Notes under the pieces: generated by a model
Seen by the model: the letters and a program-made list of their open reading frames with translations, nothing else
What the model was told of the DNA's origin: nothing
The model's database searches: none
Made by a program: the position numbers and the translations under genes
Assembly: GCA_008931825.1 (NCBI GenBank)
Contig: QXVZ01026980.1
Span: forward strand, 1-21,011
Direction: 5' to 3'
DNA from: Phallusia fumigata
Lineage: Eukaryota > Chordata > Ascidiacea > Phlebobranchia > Ascidiidae
DNA: 21,011 nucleotides
Shown: positions 19,001 through 21,011 of the stretch, in pieces
Layout of the letters: each line of letters begins with the position of its first letter
How positions within the stretch are numbered: the first letter of the stretch is position 1

Positions 19001-20548
19001 CCTCAAATTTCACACTTGGTAGATGAGTATGTGAAGTTGTGAGCTGTGACTTTTACCCCCAGTTGACTCATTTGTTGACTCACCCACAGACTTCAAAAAC
19101 TTGAAATTCTGGTTTATGTTCCTGATGGAAAGATTTGCAATTACAATCGCTATGCATAACCATAATTCAAGTTGATTGTAACATTCTTGGCTTGATTTGA
19201 CTTTAAGTATGTCCTTTGGATTTCTTGAATATCGTATTACACGGTGTTCTTAACGTATTGTTTAGGATTTTTAAAATGGAATCTTTAAGATGGAGTTCTT
19301 TAAGATACTTCTGCGCCAAGAACAACCTTAAATAGACTAAAACCTATGTTGTAAATGTTTATTGACACACATTTAGCTAACCTTCATCACGTTTTCTTGA
19401 ATAAATCTCGTTGGTGGTGTCGTATTGTCCCAAGTCCAAATCGTTTCAACCCTACTCTTCAACTTTAGGCATGGAGTACCACTCCAAAAGCCAGCACCAA
19501 CCGCATGGATCTTGCGCACATTCCCTTTAGCCACGGCGGTGACCCGAACATCAAGCATGACTGCTCAAATCCGGTCAAGCATGACCCACGTTCTGTGATG
19601 CACGCAGCGGTGGAACTGGTGCGGAAATTGGAGTTGGCGCTTTCAAGGTTGTACTTGAAGCCGCCGCTGATTCGGAAAGGTGGCGCTACAGAGTTCAGCA
19701 ACCTGCCTTCCCTGTCCGAGTCGGGGTAAGTGTGTGTGGTGAATACAAAAGTGTTTCTTTAATACAGCGGATCCCATGTCAGAGTGCTGGGACCCAAAGA
19801 AACACCAATGTTATGAAAACAATTTCGCGTTGCAATCATTTCAGTTATAACGCAAACTCACCGATTTAAATAAATAAACGCATTATGCCAGACGAGTATA
19901 AAACATCACATATGTAACCATTAATTTATTTAATTATTTAGTGGGGTTTATTGGTTGTGAATAACTGGATCATTTTATAGAAATAAGGCCAAATCTGCTC
20001 TAGTACTTGAATTCCGTCTTAGTCTTCCTCGAATGCAGCTTTGTACGTCAACTGAATTTGGGCAAATCCACTTTGTTGTCACTTTCATTTAAGTAGAGAT
20101 ATTCTAATGCTTGTTGTTTGAATAGAATAGGGTCTCTCGAAGTGTTGGGATAAAGGTACACTTGTTAGCATTGGCAGAAATGTAGCGGGCTGTTTGTGGA
20201 GTCGCTTGTAAACTTTGAGAACCAGAAAGAATAAAGCCTTTTAAAATCGACAAAAATTTAGCTGCCTAAGTGCCAAACACTACACATAAGTTTAATGGCA
20301 ATGAAAACAAAGCACTTTGTCGTTCTTAGTGGAAAATCGTTTTTATCTCGAATCGAAAAATGGGAATTGCTTCATATTCACAGATCGCAGTTTAGCCTTA
20401 ACTTGAGAATCTTTTTCGCAGAGTCAATGATGTGGCGGCCGGCTTGAGAACCTGGAGAAATGCGGTTTCTTCAGCCACAAGCGCCGCCCAACTGTCCATG
20501 TGTGTTACTATGCTTGAGTCTTGCATTGCGTGGGAAAAAACGCCTATG
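306..20548 (+). CDS. BAZ2: BAZ2 family chromatin remodelling subunit (29 exons, 3'-partial)
   Basis: Spliced model: exons 306-1004, 1076-1127, 1843-1926, 2459-2541, 2865-2960, 5144-5254, 5794-5900, 6352-6443, 6873-7000, 7409-7471, 7702-7746, 8160-8394, 8841-8957, 9489-9631, 10101-10208, 11079-11263, 12082-12226, 12704-12778, 12858-12971, 13523-14207, 14793-14954, 15381-15499, 15810-15965, 16492-16783, 17549-17707, 18263-18379, 18770-18897, 19469-19725, 20422-20548. Every junction is GT-AG and all phases agree, giving 1,628 codons without a stop. Domain order is TAM/MBD-like, coiled coil, DDT, WHIM, acidic linker, GWW block. That order, plus diagnostic strings such as RERKLEQRR, LRRDKWVVEGK, LGQDRYKRRYW and GIREK, identifies the family. 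Known family role: BAZ2A/TIP5 and BAZ2B pair with the ISWI ATPase SMARCA5/SNF2H in nuclear remodelling complexes (NoRC for BAZ2A, which silences rDNA); DDT and WHIM contact ISWI. PHD finger and bromodomain are expected downstream. BAZ2A versus BAZ2B cannot be decided; a single pre-duplication orthologue is likely. Upstream exons may exist. Confidence 0.93.
1076..1127 (+). CDS. BAZ2: BAZ2 exon 2
   Basis: Short 52-nt exon coding AQSSHSGDGPRDQGHEK plus one base. Acceptor AG at 1074-1075, donor GTAGGA at 1128. A second AG 5 bases further (1079-1080) would remove Ala-Gln while keeping frame. It enters in phase 0 and leaves one base, which matches exon 3. It has no conserved domain, so support is splice signals and phase only. 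Confidence 0.7.
1158..1354. mobile_element. hAT-like non-autonomous element (MITE), about 197 bp
   Basis: The left end reads CAGGGTTCTCACATAGTGGG. The right end, read on the other strand, reads CAGTGGTTCTCAACCG, the style of terminal repeat seen in hAT elements. Flanking 8-mers CTTTATGT (1150-1157) and CCTTTTGT (1355-1362) agree at 6 of 8 positions, as an aged 8-bp target-site duplication would. A small near-palindrome (TAGTGGGGGATTCCCCACTA) lies just inside the left end. No transposase is encoded. It lies in the intron between exons 2 and 3. Confidence 0.65.
1616..1728 (+). repeat. First copy of an exact 113-bp intron duplication
   Basis: Identical by eye to 1730-1842, which directly precedes exon 3. 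The two copies are separated only by the undetermined base at 1729. Both end in TTTCATGTTTCAG, the exon 3 acceptor. Most likely an assembly join rather than a biological tandem repeat. Confidence 0.9.
1730..1842 (+). repeat. Second copy of the 113-bp intron duplication
   Basis: Partner of 1616-1728. It ends in the AG at 1841-1842, which is the acceptor used for exon 3. Confidence 0.9.
1843..1926 (+). CDS. BAZ2: BAZ2 exon 3
   Basis: Codes DTKTSNDRSGFGRSSSDAEA and onward to EDNAS, a Ser/Asp-rich hydrophilic stretch (residues 251-279) before the TAM domain. Acceptor TTTCAG at 1842, donor GTAAGT at 1927. It enters needing two bases and leaves one, consistent with exons 2 and 4. Bases 1863-1926 are repeated at 3302-3365. 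Confidence 0.85.
2022..2375 (+). repeat. Pair of diverged ~105-bp direct repeats in intron 3
   Basis: Units at about 2022-2126 and 2270-2375 both start GATTCGTCCAAAGTGC and run through CATCCC, GAAAC, GATAA and end near TTTAAAACCGTTTCTG. Divergence is clear, so this is an older local duplication. It recurs in the second haplotype-like copy at about 3461-3565 and 3709-3812. Open frames through these units have no recognisable protein. Confidence 0.75.
2459..2541 (+). CDS. BAZ2: BAZ2 exon 4: basic patch and start of TAM/MBD-like domain
   Basis: Residues 279-306. A basic stretch (YKPHRKRRRLL) that could serve as a nuclear localisation signal is followed by LQLGWTRE, the GW-x-R opening typical of MBD/TAM domains. 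Acceptor GTGCTCAG at 2458, donor GTAAAA at 2542. It ends in phase 0. A second copy with identical coding sequence lies at 3899-3981. Confidence 0.92.
2593..2804. mobile_element. Family A foldback element (MITE-like), complete
   Basis: Left arm AAAACATAACTGCCAGAGAA is mirrored by the right arm ending in TTCTCTGGCAGTTATGTTTT. The inverted repeat extends roughly 75 bp on each side, through CAAACGTTTCGACAATCG. The centre holds GAAGCTTGAAACCGTGCG and the half-palindrome CATTATGCATTGATG. No coding capacity. Target-site duplication is not clear. Confidence 0.75.
2865..2960 (+). CDS. BAZ2: BAZ2 exon 5: TAM/MBD-like domain, middle part
   Basis: Codes VRFTGADDSLSGEVVYISPG and onward to CMEDIAQ (residues 307-338). 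The GEVVYISPGG block aligns with the GE-x-x-YY-x-PCGK turn of BAZ2 TAM domains. Symmetric 0-0 exon of 32 codons, acceptor TTCTTTTTAG at 2864, donor GTAGTG at 2961. A copy at 4278-4373 differs by one amino acid (Ile to Leu). Confidence 0.93.
3247..3300. mobile_element. Family B foldback fragment (left part)
   Basis: Sequence from GGTACACAATTCGG through CTCAATAGGAAGATACAAG matches the left arm of the family B elements at 14492-14660 and 18473-18636. It is cut off by the undetermined base at 3301. The allelic position in the second copy (about 4660-4720) carries the opposite arm, GGCTTGTATCTTCCTATTG. Confidence 0.65.
3899..3981 (+). pseudogene. BAZ2: Duplicate copy of BAZ2 exon 4
   Basis: Coding sequence looks identical to 2459-2541, with acceptor GTGTTCAG and donor GTAAAA intact. 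Excluded from the model because it cannot be joined in frame after exon 5. Probably the other allele of exon 4 rather than a decayed exon. Confidence 0.8.
4036..4241. mobile_element. Family A foldback element, allelic copy
   Basis: Same element as 2593-2804 at the matching place in the duplicated segment. The right arm is more eroded (GAAACAAAAATTACAATGTC, lacking GTTTG), and the element ends in CTGGCAGTTATG. Confidence 0.7.
4278..4373 (+). pseudogene. BAZ2: Duplicate copy of BAZ2 exon 5 (TAM middle part)
   Basis: Matches 2865-2960 except for a few bases: GCC to GCG and GCA to GCG (silent), TGC to TGT (silent), and ATA to TTA (Ile to Leu after GGNQ). Splice sites are intact. This pattern of mainly silent change fits an allele. 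If the duplication were real, this would be a mutually exclusive alternative exon. Confidence 0.8.
4691..5143 (+). other. Intron 5, 3' part
   Basis: AT-rich intron sequence with no conserved coding blocks. It ends in the exon 6 acceptor CTTCCGTGCAG at 5143. Nothing else recognised. Confidence 0.6.
5144..5254 (+). CDS. BAZ2: BAZ2 exon 6: end of TAM/MBD-like domain
   Basis: Codes HLQDDSESKFGQHHFSFAAN and onward to ATSNDEDQ (residues 339-375). The HHFSFAANVRIGSFY block matches the HFSFSA-x-M-x-x-G-x-FY end of BAZ2 TAM domains. The longer open frame covering this exon is in a different frame and is spurious. Symmetric 0-0 exon, donor GTGCAT at 5255. Confidence 0.92.
5255..5793 (+). other. Intron 6
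   Basis: AT-rich and without recognised repeats or conserved coding blocks. It ends in TGTGCGACTTCAG. Confidence 0.7.
5794..5900 (+). CDS. BAZ2: BAZ2 exon 7
   Basis: Codes WKKLNPPDAEKYFSKLDETL and onward to DKQER (residues 376-411), acidic, linking the TAM domain to the coiled coil. Acceptor GACTTCAG at 5793, donor GTAAGA at 5901. Phase 0 in, two bases out, matching exon 8. Confidence 0.87.
5901..6351 (+). other. Intron 7, with a possible hAT-like end at 5948
   Basis: At 5948 the sequence CAGAGGCCAGCAACCTTTGC resembles the CAGNGG-CAACCT end of hAT-type MITEs, but no matching right end was found, so only a fragment can be suggested. The rest is unremarkable AT-rich intron ending in TTTTGCACAG. 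Confidence 0.35.
6352..6443 (+). CDS. BAZ2: BAZ2 exon 8: start of coiled-coil region
   Basis: Codes RSPWSASSHNAKKMLEDRCF then QEAGQKAMKQA (residues 411-442). Acceptor TTTTGCACAG at 6351, donor GTAAGA at 6444. One base completes the exon 7 codon and one is left for exon 9. Charged and helical at its end, leading into the KEQR-rich helix. Confidence 0.85.
6444..6872 (+). other. Intron 8, with a weak diverged direct repeat
   Basis: Segments at about 6582-6624 and 6780-6821 share a pattern (GACC, then a CC-CTAAAAACGT-like block, then a GCTAT block), suggesting an old tandem duplication at about 200-bp spacing. Divergence is high and this is tentative. No other content seen. Confidence 0.35.
6873..7000 (+). 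CDS. BAZ2: BAZ2 exon 9: coiled coil
   Basis: Codes AELKLQQKNEQRRLAKLLRQ and onward to ERQMLE (residues 442-484), almost wholly Arg, Lys, Glu, Gln and Leu, as in the long charged helix preceding DDT in BAZ2 proteins. Acceptor ATACTTTTTCAG at 6872, donor GTGGGT at 7001. It ends in phase 0. Confidence 0.92.
7030..7363. repeat. Foldback repeat (family D) in intron 9
   Basis: AAGCAGGGCATTGGACTTGC near 7031-7050 is mirrored by GAAGTCCAATACCCTGCTTT at 7344-7363, an inverted repeat of roughly 25 bp with a few mismatches, about 280 bp apart. A related half (AATGCCCTGCTTT) occurs at about 8078-8090. It looks like a small non-autonomous element without coding capacity. Confidence 0.55.
7409..7471 (+). 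CDS. BAZ2: BAZ2 exon 10: coiled coil (21 codons)
   Basis: Codes ERQKLEAARQLKYQEALRKA plus K (residues 485-505). A 0-0 symmetric exon of exactly three heptads. Acceptor TGATCAAG at 7408, weakly preceded by CTTTTTTG; donor GTTGGT at 7472. Confidence 0.88.
7496..7583. mobile_element. Family A element fragment (right half)
   Basis: TTTTAAGCTTTTAATCATTA, then GCACTGATGTTGACAAC and CTCTCGCAGTTATG, match the right half of the element at 2593-2804. The left arm is missing. Confidence 0.6.
7702..7746 (+). CDS. BAZ2: BAZ2 exon 11: coiled coil (15 codons)
   Basis: Codes ERELQRQQALMFKQQ (residues 506-520). A 0-0 symmetric micro-like exon, acceptor CTTTTTCACAG at 7701, donor GTAAAC at 7747. The longer frame around it is mostly intron. 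Confidence 0.87.
7747..8159 (+). other. Intron 11
   Basis: AT-rich. It contains a half of the family D repeat at about 8076-8092 and a CCCCCC/AAAAAAG low-complexity patch at about 8010-8027. It ends in CCTCATCCCAG. Confidence 0.55.
8160..8394 (+). CDS. BAZ2: BAZ2 exon 12: coiled coil into DDT
   Basis: Residues 521-599, starting ERERRRQHLILLKN and containing AEERDRRREEMRNEK, RERKLEQRR, LARELKMPVEDM and QQPLPKLENLQG. These match the conserved vertebrate BAZ2 stretch of the form ERERRRQH, KERKLEQRR, AKELKKPNEDM, QKPLPEL. It is the clearest family signature in the helix. The exon is markedly more GC-rich than its neighbours, using many CGG/AGG and GAG codons. Donor GTACCG at 8395; one base is left for exon 13. 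Confidence 0.95.
8395..8840 (+). other. Intron 12
   Basis: No recognised repeat or conserved coding block. It ends in GGCAAATATAG with a poor polypyrimidine tract. Confidence 0.65.
8841..8957 (+). CDS. BAZ2: BAZ2 exon 13: first part of DDT domain
   Basis: Codes GTICEQKNSARWTQLSGNAT then ADVLMVLEFLLTFKDAILL (residues 599-638). ADVLMVLEFL corresponds to the first DDT helix (SDCLMVVQFLRNF in vertebrate BAZ2). DDT is a three-helix module known to contact ISWI-type ATPases. Donor GTAGGA at 8958. Confidence 0.94.
8958..9488 (+). other. Intron 13
   Basis: AT-rich with no recognised element. The acceptor used by exon 14 (AAACAACGCAG at 9488) has almost no polypyrimidine tract. Confidence 0.6.
9489..9631 (+). 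CDS. BAZ2: BAZ2 exon 14: second part of DDT domain
   Basis: Codes DESVIPTFEQFQRGLLNDPE and onward through MALLHQCLCDPGVPAPGPW (residues 638-685). QRGLLN and LLHQCLCDPG match the LQEGLLN and LLSAAVCDPG blocks of BAZ2 DDT domains. Phase fits exon 13 exactly; donor GTAAGT at 9632. The start is set by phase and homology because the acceptor is weak. Confidence 0.92.
9632..10100 (+). other. Intron 14
   Basis: AT-rich, no recognised repeat. It ends in ATTATGCATTTTTAG. Confidence 0.65.
10101..10208 (+). CDS. BAZ2: BAZ2 exon 15: DDT-WHIM1 linker
   Basis: Codes LHCATGVKVTDVDVSKSNYS then EILRLFLWARNGHKTG (residues 686-721). SEILRLFLWA corresponds to the SEILRIFM segment between DDT and WHIM1 in vertebrate BAZ2. 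No long open frame marks this exon; it was found from the splice sites (TTTTTAG at 10100, GTAAAG at 10209) and homology. Symmetric 0-0 exon of 36 codons. Confidence 0.9.
10211..10471 (+). repeat. First copy of an intron 15 duplication
   Basis: AAAGTTGTTGAGAATCTT at the start, CTTTGCGTTTTGACCAGATT, and CCGGGGTTAGATTATG recur in order at 10473-10652. The copies differ by several SNPs and indels. They abut the undetermined base at 10472. Confidence 0.8.
10473..10652 (+). repeat. Second, diverged copy of the intron 15 duplication
   Basis: Partner of 10211-10471. Both copies end in TTTTGATCAAAT. It has the same character as the other N-marked duplications and is probably an unmerged allele overlap. 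Confidence 0.8.
10891..10988. mobile_element. Family A element fragment (left half, internal deletion)
   Basis: AAAAACGTAACTTGAGCTTG, then ATACATTGTAATGCAAGCGG, CATCAGTGC and GAGAAGCTTAAAACCCGT follow the left half of family A with substitutions and a gap. Confidence 0.5.
11079..11263 (+). CDS. BAZ2: BAZ2 exon 16: WHIM1 motif
   Basis: Residues 722-783, from ITDCLETKPFPSLSGDQKAE through ILAFLVNELVCSQPVCAEID to LRRDKWVVEGKIRQ. This is one of the best-conserved blocks of the family: vertebrate BAZ2 reads AFL-NELACSKSVVSEIDK and LRRDKWIVEGKLRK. WHIM1 acts with DDT in ISWI binding and nucleosome spacing. Acceptor TTGATACAG at 11078, donor GTAAGT at 11264, leaving two bases of a Gln codon. Confidence 0.97.
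11324..11430. mobile_element. Family A element fragment (left half)
   Basis: AAACAAAACTGCCCGAGAGC, then ACGTTTCGACAATCGCTGTT, GATCATCAGTGCATAATGAC and AAAAGCTTAAAACCG match the left half of family A. Confidence 0.65.
11462..11610. mobile_element. Family B foldback element (degenerate)
   Basis: ACACAATTTAAATATTCTCA, AATACAAGCCAGTACTTGTG and TTCTACGTTTCGACTAACG form the left arm. CCTGATGATGACAACAGCGT and TTGTCGAAGACGTAGAAA form part of the right arm. The terminal right arm (matching GGCTTGTATCTTCC) is lost. Confidence 0.6.
11726..11751 (+). repeat. 13-bp tandem duplication in intron 16
   Basis: TTTTACTGAATTG occurs twice in a row. Short and likely neutral. An (AT)n run lies just upstream at about 11657-11667. 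Confidence 0.8.
12082..12226 (+). CDS. BAZ2: BAZ2 exon 17: acidic/basic linker after WHIM1
   Basis: Codes ARVEHANDGSDASSNSPLKS, then RVRLRQPIGGETEDKDDKNS and VKANDDDS (residues 783-831). Vertebrate BAZ2 has a similarly placed RKRRR plus Asp/Glu-rich linker. The first base completes the Gln codon of exon 16. Acceptor TTACTATAG at 12081, donor GTAAGA at 12227. Confidence 0.9.
12227..12703 (+). other. Intron 17
   Basis: AT-rich, with open frames that show no conserved content. It ends in TGTGCTTGAACAG. Confidence 0.6.
12704..12778 (+). CDS. BAZ2: BAZ2 exon 18: short Ser/Lys-rich linker
   Basis: Codes NQSSSESKCTRSETPMEKKM plus KKLTK (residues 832-856). It corresponds to the VEELEKQIEKLSKQQ segment just before WHIM2 in vertebrates. 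Symmetric 0-0 exon of 25 codons, separated from exon 19 by a 79-bp intron. Confidence 0.85.
12858..12971 (+). CDS. BAZ2: BAZ2 exon 19: WHIM2 motif
   Basis: Codes EHQAFNEKMFMGSKPLRALD then LGQDRYKRRYWVLSNVGG (residues 857-894). The GQDRYKRRYW core is nearly identical to the GQDRYRRRYW of vertebrate BAZ2 and defines WHIM2. Acceptor TTTCGCAG at 12857, donor GTAAAT at 12972. Confidence 0.97.
12972..13522 (+). other. Intron 19, with a hAT-like end at 13141
   Basis: At 13141, CAGGGGTAGAAACCTGCGGC followed by CCGCAGCCCGAC resembles the start of hAT-type MITEs (CAGGGGTNGGCAACCTGCGGCCCGC). No right end was identified, so it is a fragment. Remaining sequence is unremarkable. It ends in TGCGCCATATGCAG. 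Confidence 0.5.
13523..14207 (+). CDS. BAZ2: BAZ2 exon 20: WHIM3 start and long acidic linker
   Basis: Largest clean internal exon (685 nt, residues 895-1123). It opens VYVEGLESGGW, matching the FVEGMESGE that follows WHIM2 in vertebrates. It then becomes a long acidic, Ser/Thr/Ala-rich region of low conservation. Three SUMO-type consensus sites lie close together: VKKE (924-927), VKPE (929-932) and IKDE (950-953). It ends with a helical AAAKAIAAKAVASS segment. The 296-codon open frame on the other strand is a compositional shadow. Donor GTAAGT at 14208. Confidence 0.93.
14451..14742. mobile_element. Family A element interrupted by a family B element
   Basis: AAAAACATAACTGCAAGAGA and onward to AGTGATTACAT (left A arm) stops at 14491. 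The A sequence resumes at 14661 with AGTGATTATATTGTGTTACA, then CAATTGCTGTTGTCATCATC and GAAGCTTAAAACCGTGCGT. The interval 14492-14660 is a family B element. Confidence 0.7.
14492..14660. mobile_element. Family B foldback element, near-perfect hairpin
   Basis: Arms 14528-14583 and 14600-14655 are 56 bp each and complementary except for one position, which would be a G-U pair in RNA. The loop is 16 nt and includes CTGATGATG. Flanking 11-mers AGTGATTACAT and AGTGATTATAT look like a target-site duplication, differing at one base. No coding capacity. Confidence 0.8.
14793..14954 (+). CDS. BAZ2: BAZ2 exon 21: Ser/Pro/Gln linker
   Basis: Codes NQNKTIVHSPGPRQLQTANK and onward to EHLSSSEGT (residues 1123-1177), a low-complexity linker. 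No long open frame marks it. It was placed by acceptor GGATTATTTCTAG at 14792, donor GTAATT at 14955 and matching phases on both sides. Confidence 0.85.
14955..15380 (+). other. Intron 21
   Basis: AT-rich, no recognised repeat or coding block. It ends in TTTTTGTTCTCCAG. Confidence 0.65.
15381..15499 (+). CDS. BAZ2: BAZ2 exon 22
   Basis: Codes GVSASLANEIDNKSELGKLT and onward to DPSKLNHAQIE (residues 1177-1216), probably partly helical. Acceptor at 15380, donor GTATGG at 15500. Supported by phase and codon composition; no named domain. Confidence 0.85.
15515..15567 (+). repeat. Short dispersed repeat with poly-T (copy 1)
   Basis: CTTCCCGGAGGGGGGACACA followed by TTGTTTTTACTCTG and a T run is similar to 17343-17390 (CCTTCCACGAAGGGGGACAC, then ATTGTTTTTACGCTG). 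Likely two copies of one small repeat. Confidence 0.5.
15810..15965 (+). CDS. BAZ2: BAZ2 exon 23: Thr/Pro/Glu linker
   Basis: Codes ALTRISAPSADGTLESAPNF and onward to RTDTPENEKLP (residues 1217-1268). Symmetric 0-0 exon of 52 codons, acceptor GTGTTTTTAG at 15809, donor GTAAGT at 15966. Unstructured composition, no named domain. Confidence 0.86.
16085..16307 (+). repeat. BAZ2: First copy of the exon 24 duplication (truncated)
   Basis: ATACATTGTACCATAGCCAT, ATTATATCTTTCAAATTAAC and the 5' 146 nt of exon 24 (16162-16307) recur from 16310 onward. The copy stops mid-codon at the undetermined base 16308. The intron part of the second copy is longer, with about 110 extra bases including GAAATGATGAAAAACATTAT. 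Confidence 0.88.
16162..16307 (+). pseudogene. BAZ2: Truncated duplicate of BAZ2 exon 24
   Basis: Same coding sequence as 16492-16637 apart from one silent change (CAG versus CAA for Gln). Acceptor TTTTCATCACAG is intact but the exon has no donor because it ends at the undetermined base. Excluded from the model as a probable second allele. Confidence 0.85.
16492..16783 (+). CDS. BAZ2: BAZ2 exon 24: linker up to the GWW block
   Basis: Residues 1269-1366, from NESVDENLQSAPIDLSRPSA through ALAFGGLPPGVFDNFMVF to DQYDVAKPIPR. VKQE (1335-1338) fits the SUMO consensus. The KPIPR end lies just before GWW, as the P-x-PIP segment does in vertebrate BAZ2. Acceptor TTTTCATCACAG at 16491, donor GTTTGT at 16784. 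Its first half is duplicated at 16162. Confidence 0.92.
16784..17548 (+). other. Intron 24, with alternative acceptor and repeat
   Basis: It holds the second copy of the poly-T repeat (about 17343-17400). It also has a very strong polypyrimidine tract ending in CTAACGCAAG at 17419, a possible alternative acceptor in phase with exon 25. The rest shows no recognised element. Confidence 0.55.
17549..17707 (+). CDS. BAZ2: BAZ2 exon 25: GWW / GIREK conserved block
   Basis: Codes DAKYGWWKIRDEKGLDSLAE, then TLHSRGIREKHLSRSIIKHR and onward to MLVAHQP (residues 1366-1419). Vertebrate BAZ2 proteins carry GWW-x-I-x-D-x-EEL, L-x-x-LH-x-RGIREKAL-x-x-QIQKH at this place. Acceptor TATTCTTTTAG at 17548, donor GTAAGA at 17708. 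Homology favours this start over the open extension back to 17420. Confidence 0.95.
17749..18027. mobile_element. hAT-like non-autonomous element, about 279 bp
   Basis: The left part CTTTCCAAACTTCTTGTTCT, then GCGACCCCTTCTG, and the right part GCGACCCCTAGTTTGGGAAG then CTCTG have the layout of hAT MITE ends (CAGNGNTTCCCAAACT ... GCGACCCC). Internal sequence is non-coding. A clean 8-bp target-site duplication is not evident and the outer left boundary is approximate. Confidence 0.55.
18263..18379 (+). CDS. BAZ2: BAZ2 exon 26: acidic linker with basic tail
   Basis: Codes EHQFANGPAPETTDENEDKS, then NTETETAMETDKRKPAKKI (residues 1419-1458). The DKRKPAKK end may be a nuclear localisation signal. 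Acceptor TTGTTTTATAG at 18262, donor GTTGGT at 18380; phases fit exons 25 and 27. Confidence 0.85.
   Translation, partial: NINSPMDQRQKLQMRMKISRIRKRKPPWKLTNESQLRK
18473..18636. mobile_element. Family B foldback element (degenerate)
   Basis: GATTCACGGTTTTAAATAGT and GCAAGCCAGTACTCGTGCGT, CACGTTTCGAGAAACG form the left arm. CCGTTTGTGGAAAGGTAGAA and CAAGTACTGGCTTGTATCTT form the right arm. Clearly older than 14492-14660, with many mismatches between arms. Confidence 0.7.
18770..18897 (+). CDS. BAZ2: BAZ2 exon 27: conserved helix
   Basis: Codes AAAVGPEEVLEVPEETAFQI, then EMETLKQVEELSERCVAVGI, LNK (residues 1458-1500). METLKQVEELSERCVA corresponds to the MDLSVLQQVEDLERRVASA helix of vertebrate BAZ2. 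The acceptor is a tandem CAGCAG (18767-18772), so the exon may start at 18770 or 18773 with a one-Ala difference. Donor GTAATT at 18898. Confidence 0.93.
18898..19468 (+). other. Intron 27
   Basis: It contains TTTTTTCTGTCTAACGCC at about 18941-18958, matching the poly-T/CTAACGC string at 17399-17417. Otherwise AT-rich with no recognised content. It ends in TCTTCAACTTTAG. Confidence 0.5.
19469..19725 (+). CDS. BAZ2: BAZ2 exon 28: pre-PHD conserved region
   Basis: Residues 1501-1586, from AWSTTPKASTNRMDLAHIPF through AAVELVRKLELALSRLYLKP to NLPSLSES. AVELVRKLELALSRLYLKP aligns with the DIAVTRLADLERNIERR helix that precedes the PHD finger in vertebrate BAZ2. Acceptor AACTTTAG at 19468, donor GTAAGT at 19726. 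Two bases are carried to exon 29. Confidence 0.92.
19726..20421 (+). other. Intron 28
   Basis: AT-rich 696-bp intron with no recognised repeat or conserved coding block. It ends in AGAATCTTTTTCGCAG. Confidence 0.65.
20422..20548 (+). CDS. BAZ2: BAZ2 exon 29: last exon in window, before PHD finger
   Basis: Codes GVNDVAAGLRTWRNAVSSAT, then SAAQLSMCVTMLESCIAWEK, TPM (residues 1586-1628). It aligns closely with vertebrate BAZ2 IAPGLRVWRRALSEARSAAQ, then VALCIQQLQKSIAWEKSIM, which runs directly into the PHD finger (KVYCQICRKGD). Donor GTAAGT at 20549, phase 0. The gene therefore continues to the right. Confidence 0.96.
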
Positions 20549-20577
20549 GTAAGTATATGTAAACATAAAGTTTCATT

Positions 20578-20743
20578 AAAAACAAAACTACCAGTGAGCT
20601 GATATACAGTGGATACAGCATTGTTATGAAAACGCTTAAATATTGGCCAATCACGTTTTCGCTGATGATGGCAACAGCGATTGTTGAAACGTTTGCATTA
20701 CAATGTATTCACGTTATACATGCTTCCTGGTAGTTTTGTTTTT
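20578..20743. mobile_element. Family A foldback element (short, complete ends)
   Basis: Left end AAAAACAAAACTACCAG and right end CTGGTAGTTTTGTTTTT are inverted repeats. The interior holds GCTGATGATGGCAACAGCGA and TTGTTGAAACGTTTGCATTA. It is shorter than 2593-2804 because the left half of the core is missing. Confidence 0.7.
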
Positions 20744-21011
20744 ATTTGGTGTTACGCTTACAATCCAGAACAATTTTTCGGCATGTTAGTGTCTCTAAGA
20801 TTGGTGTTCGGCCATCCTGAATCTAACTTTAACTATTGAAGAAGCATTTGTTTATTTATGACGACAGAAAACGAAAATAGGGATAAGGAGTAGCTGTAAA
20901 ACAAAAAAAAACGCCCCAGGCAATTCGCTTGTAACTGCTAAATACCCCATTCACTTGTTTAGACCGGAAAAAGTTCCAAAACACAGCACAAAAAATAACG
21001 AATTTGTTAAT
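20744..21011 (+). other. Intron 29, 3'-incomplete
   Basis: No PHD-finger coding block is visible before the window ends. An acceptor-like TTCACTTGTTTAG at about 20962 would be followed in phase 0 by a short lysine-rich frame ending in TAA. It is not convincing. Confidence 0.5.

Noticed and set aside
20962..21000. Possible alternative terminal exon after TTCACTTGTTTAG
   Set aside because: Phase 0 gives only about a dozen lysine-rich codons before TAA, with no family similarity, and vertebrate BAZ2 continues into a PHD finger here.
1..21011. CRISPR arrays, bacterial operons, phage or integrase modules
   Set aside because: Intron-rich animal gene structure throughout; no regularly spaced repeats or prokaryotic gene layout.

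Overview
This window is eukaryotic, animal-type DNA filled by one plus-strand gene interrupted by many GT-AG introns. Joining 29 exons that all agree in splice phase gives an uninterrupted frame of 4,884 nt (1,628 codons) that runs off the right edge. The product is a BAZ2-family chromatin-remodelling subunit (the BAZ2A/TIP5 and BAZ2B family). In order it has a TAM/MBD-like domain (about residues 297-365), an Arg/Glu/Gln-rich coiled coil (about 412-590), a DDT domain (about 612-680), the WHIM blocks (about 728-783 and 874-905), a long acidic/Ser-Thr-rich linker, and the conserved C-terminal blocks that begin with a GWW motif (about 1372). The PHD finger and bromodomain expected at the C-terminus are not in the window and should lie to the right.

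The organism is probably an invertebrate chordate with a compact but highly heterozygous genome, such as a Ciona-like tunicate. This is an inference from exon density, AT-rich short introns, BAZ2 domain content and many short foldback elements; no species marker is decisive.

Layout: 1-294 is upstream or intron sequence. Exon 1 (306-1004, possibly starting at 295) is a low-complexity N-terminus. Exons 2-6 (1076-5254) lead into and encode the TAM domain; exons 7-12 (5794-8394) the coiled coil; exons 13-16 (8841-11263) DDT and WHIM1; exons 17-20 (12082-14207) WHIM2/3 and the acidic linker; exons 21-24 (14793-16783) a linker; exons 25-29 (17549-20548) the conserved C-terminal region before the PHD finger.

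Four single undetermined bases (1729, 3301, 10472, 16308) each sit at the junction of a direct duplication. Two of these duplicate coding exons: exons 3-5, including part of the TAM domain, and the 5' half of exon 24. The copies differ by SNPs and indels like two alleles, so the simplest reading is that both haplotypes were joined into one scaffold.

The introns hold several short non-autonomous elements. There are two foldback families (A and B) that share a core resembling CTGATGA-stem-CGAAAC, one nested B-in-A insertion with a near-perfect 56-bp stem, and two hAT-like elements with recognisable ends. No second protein gene, rRNA, tRNA or CRISPR array was seen.
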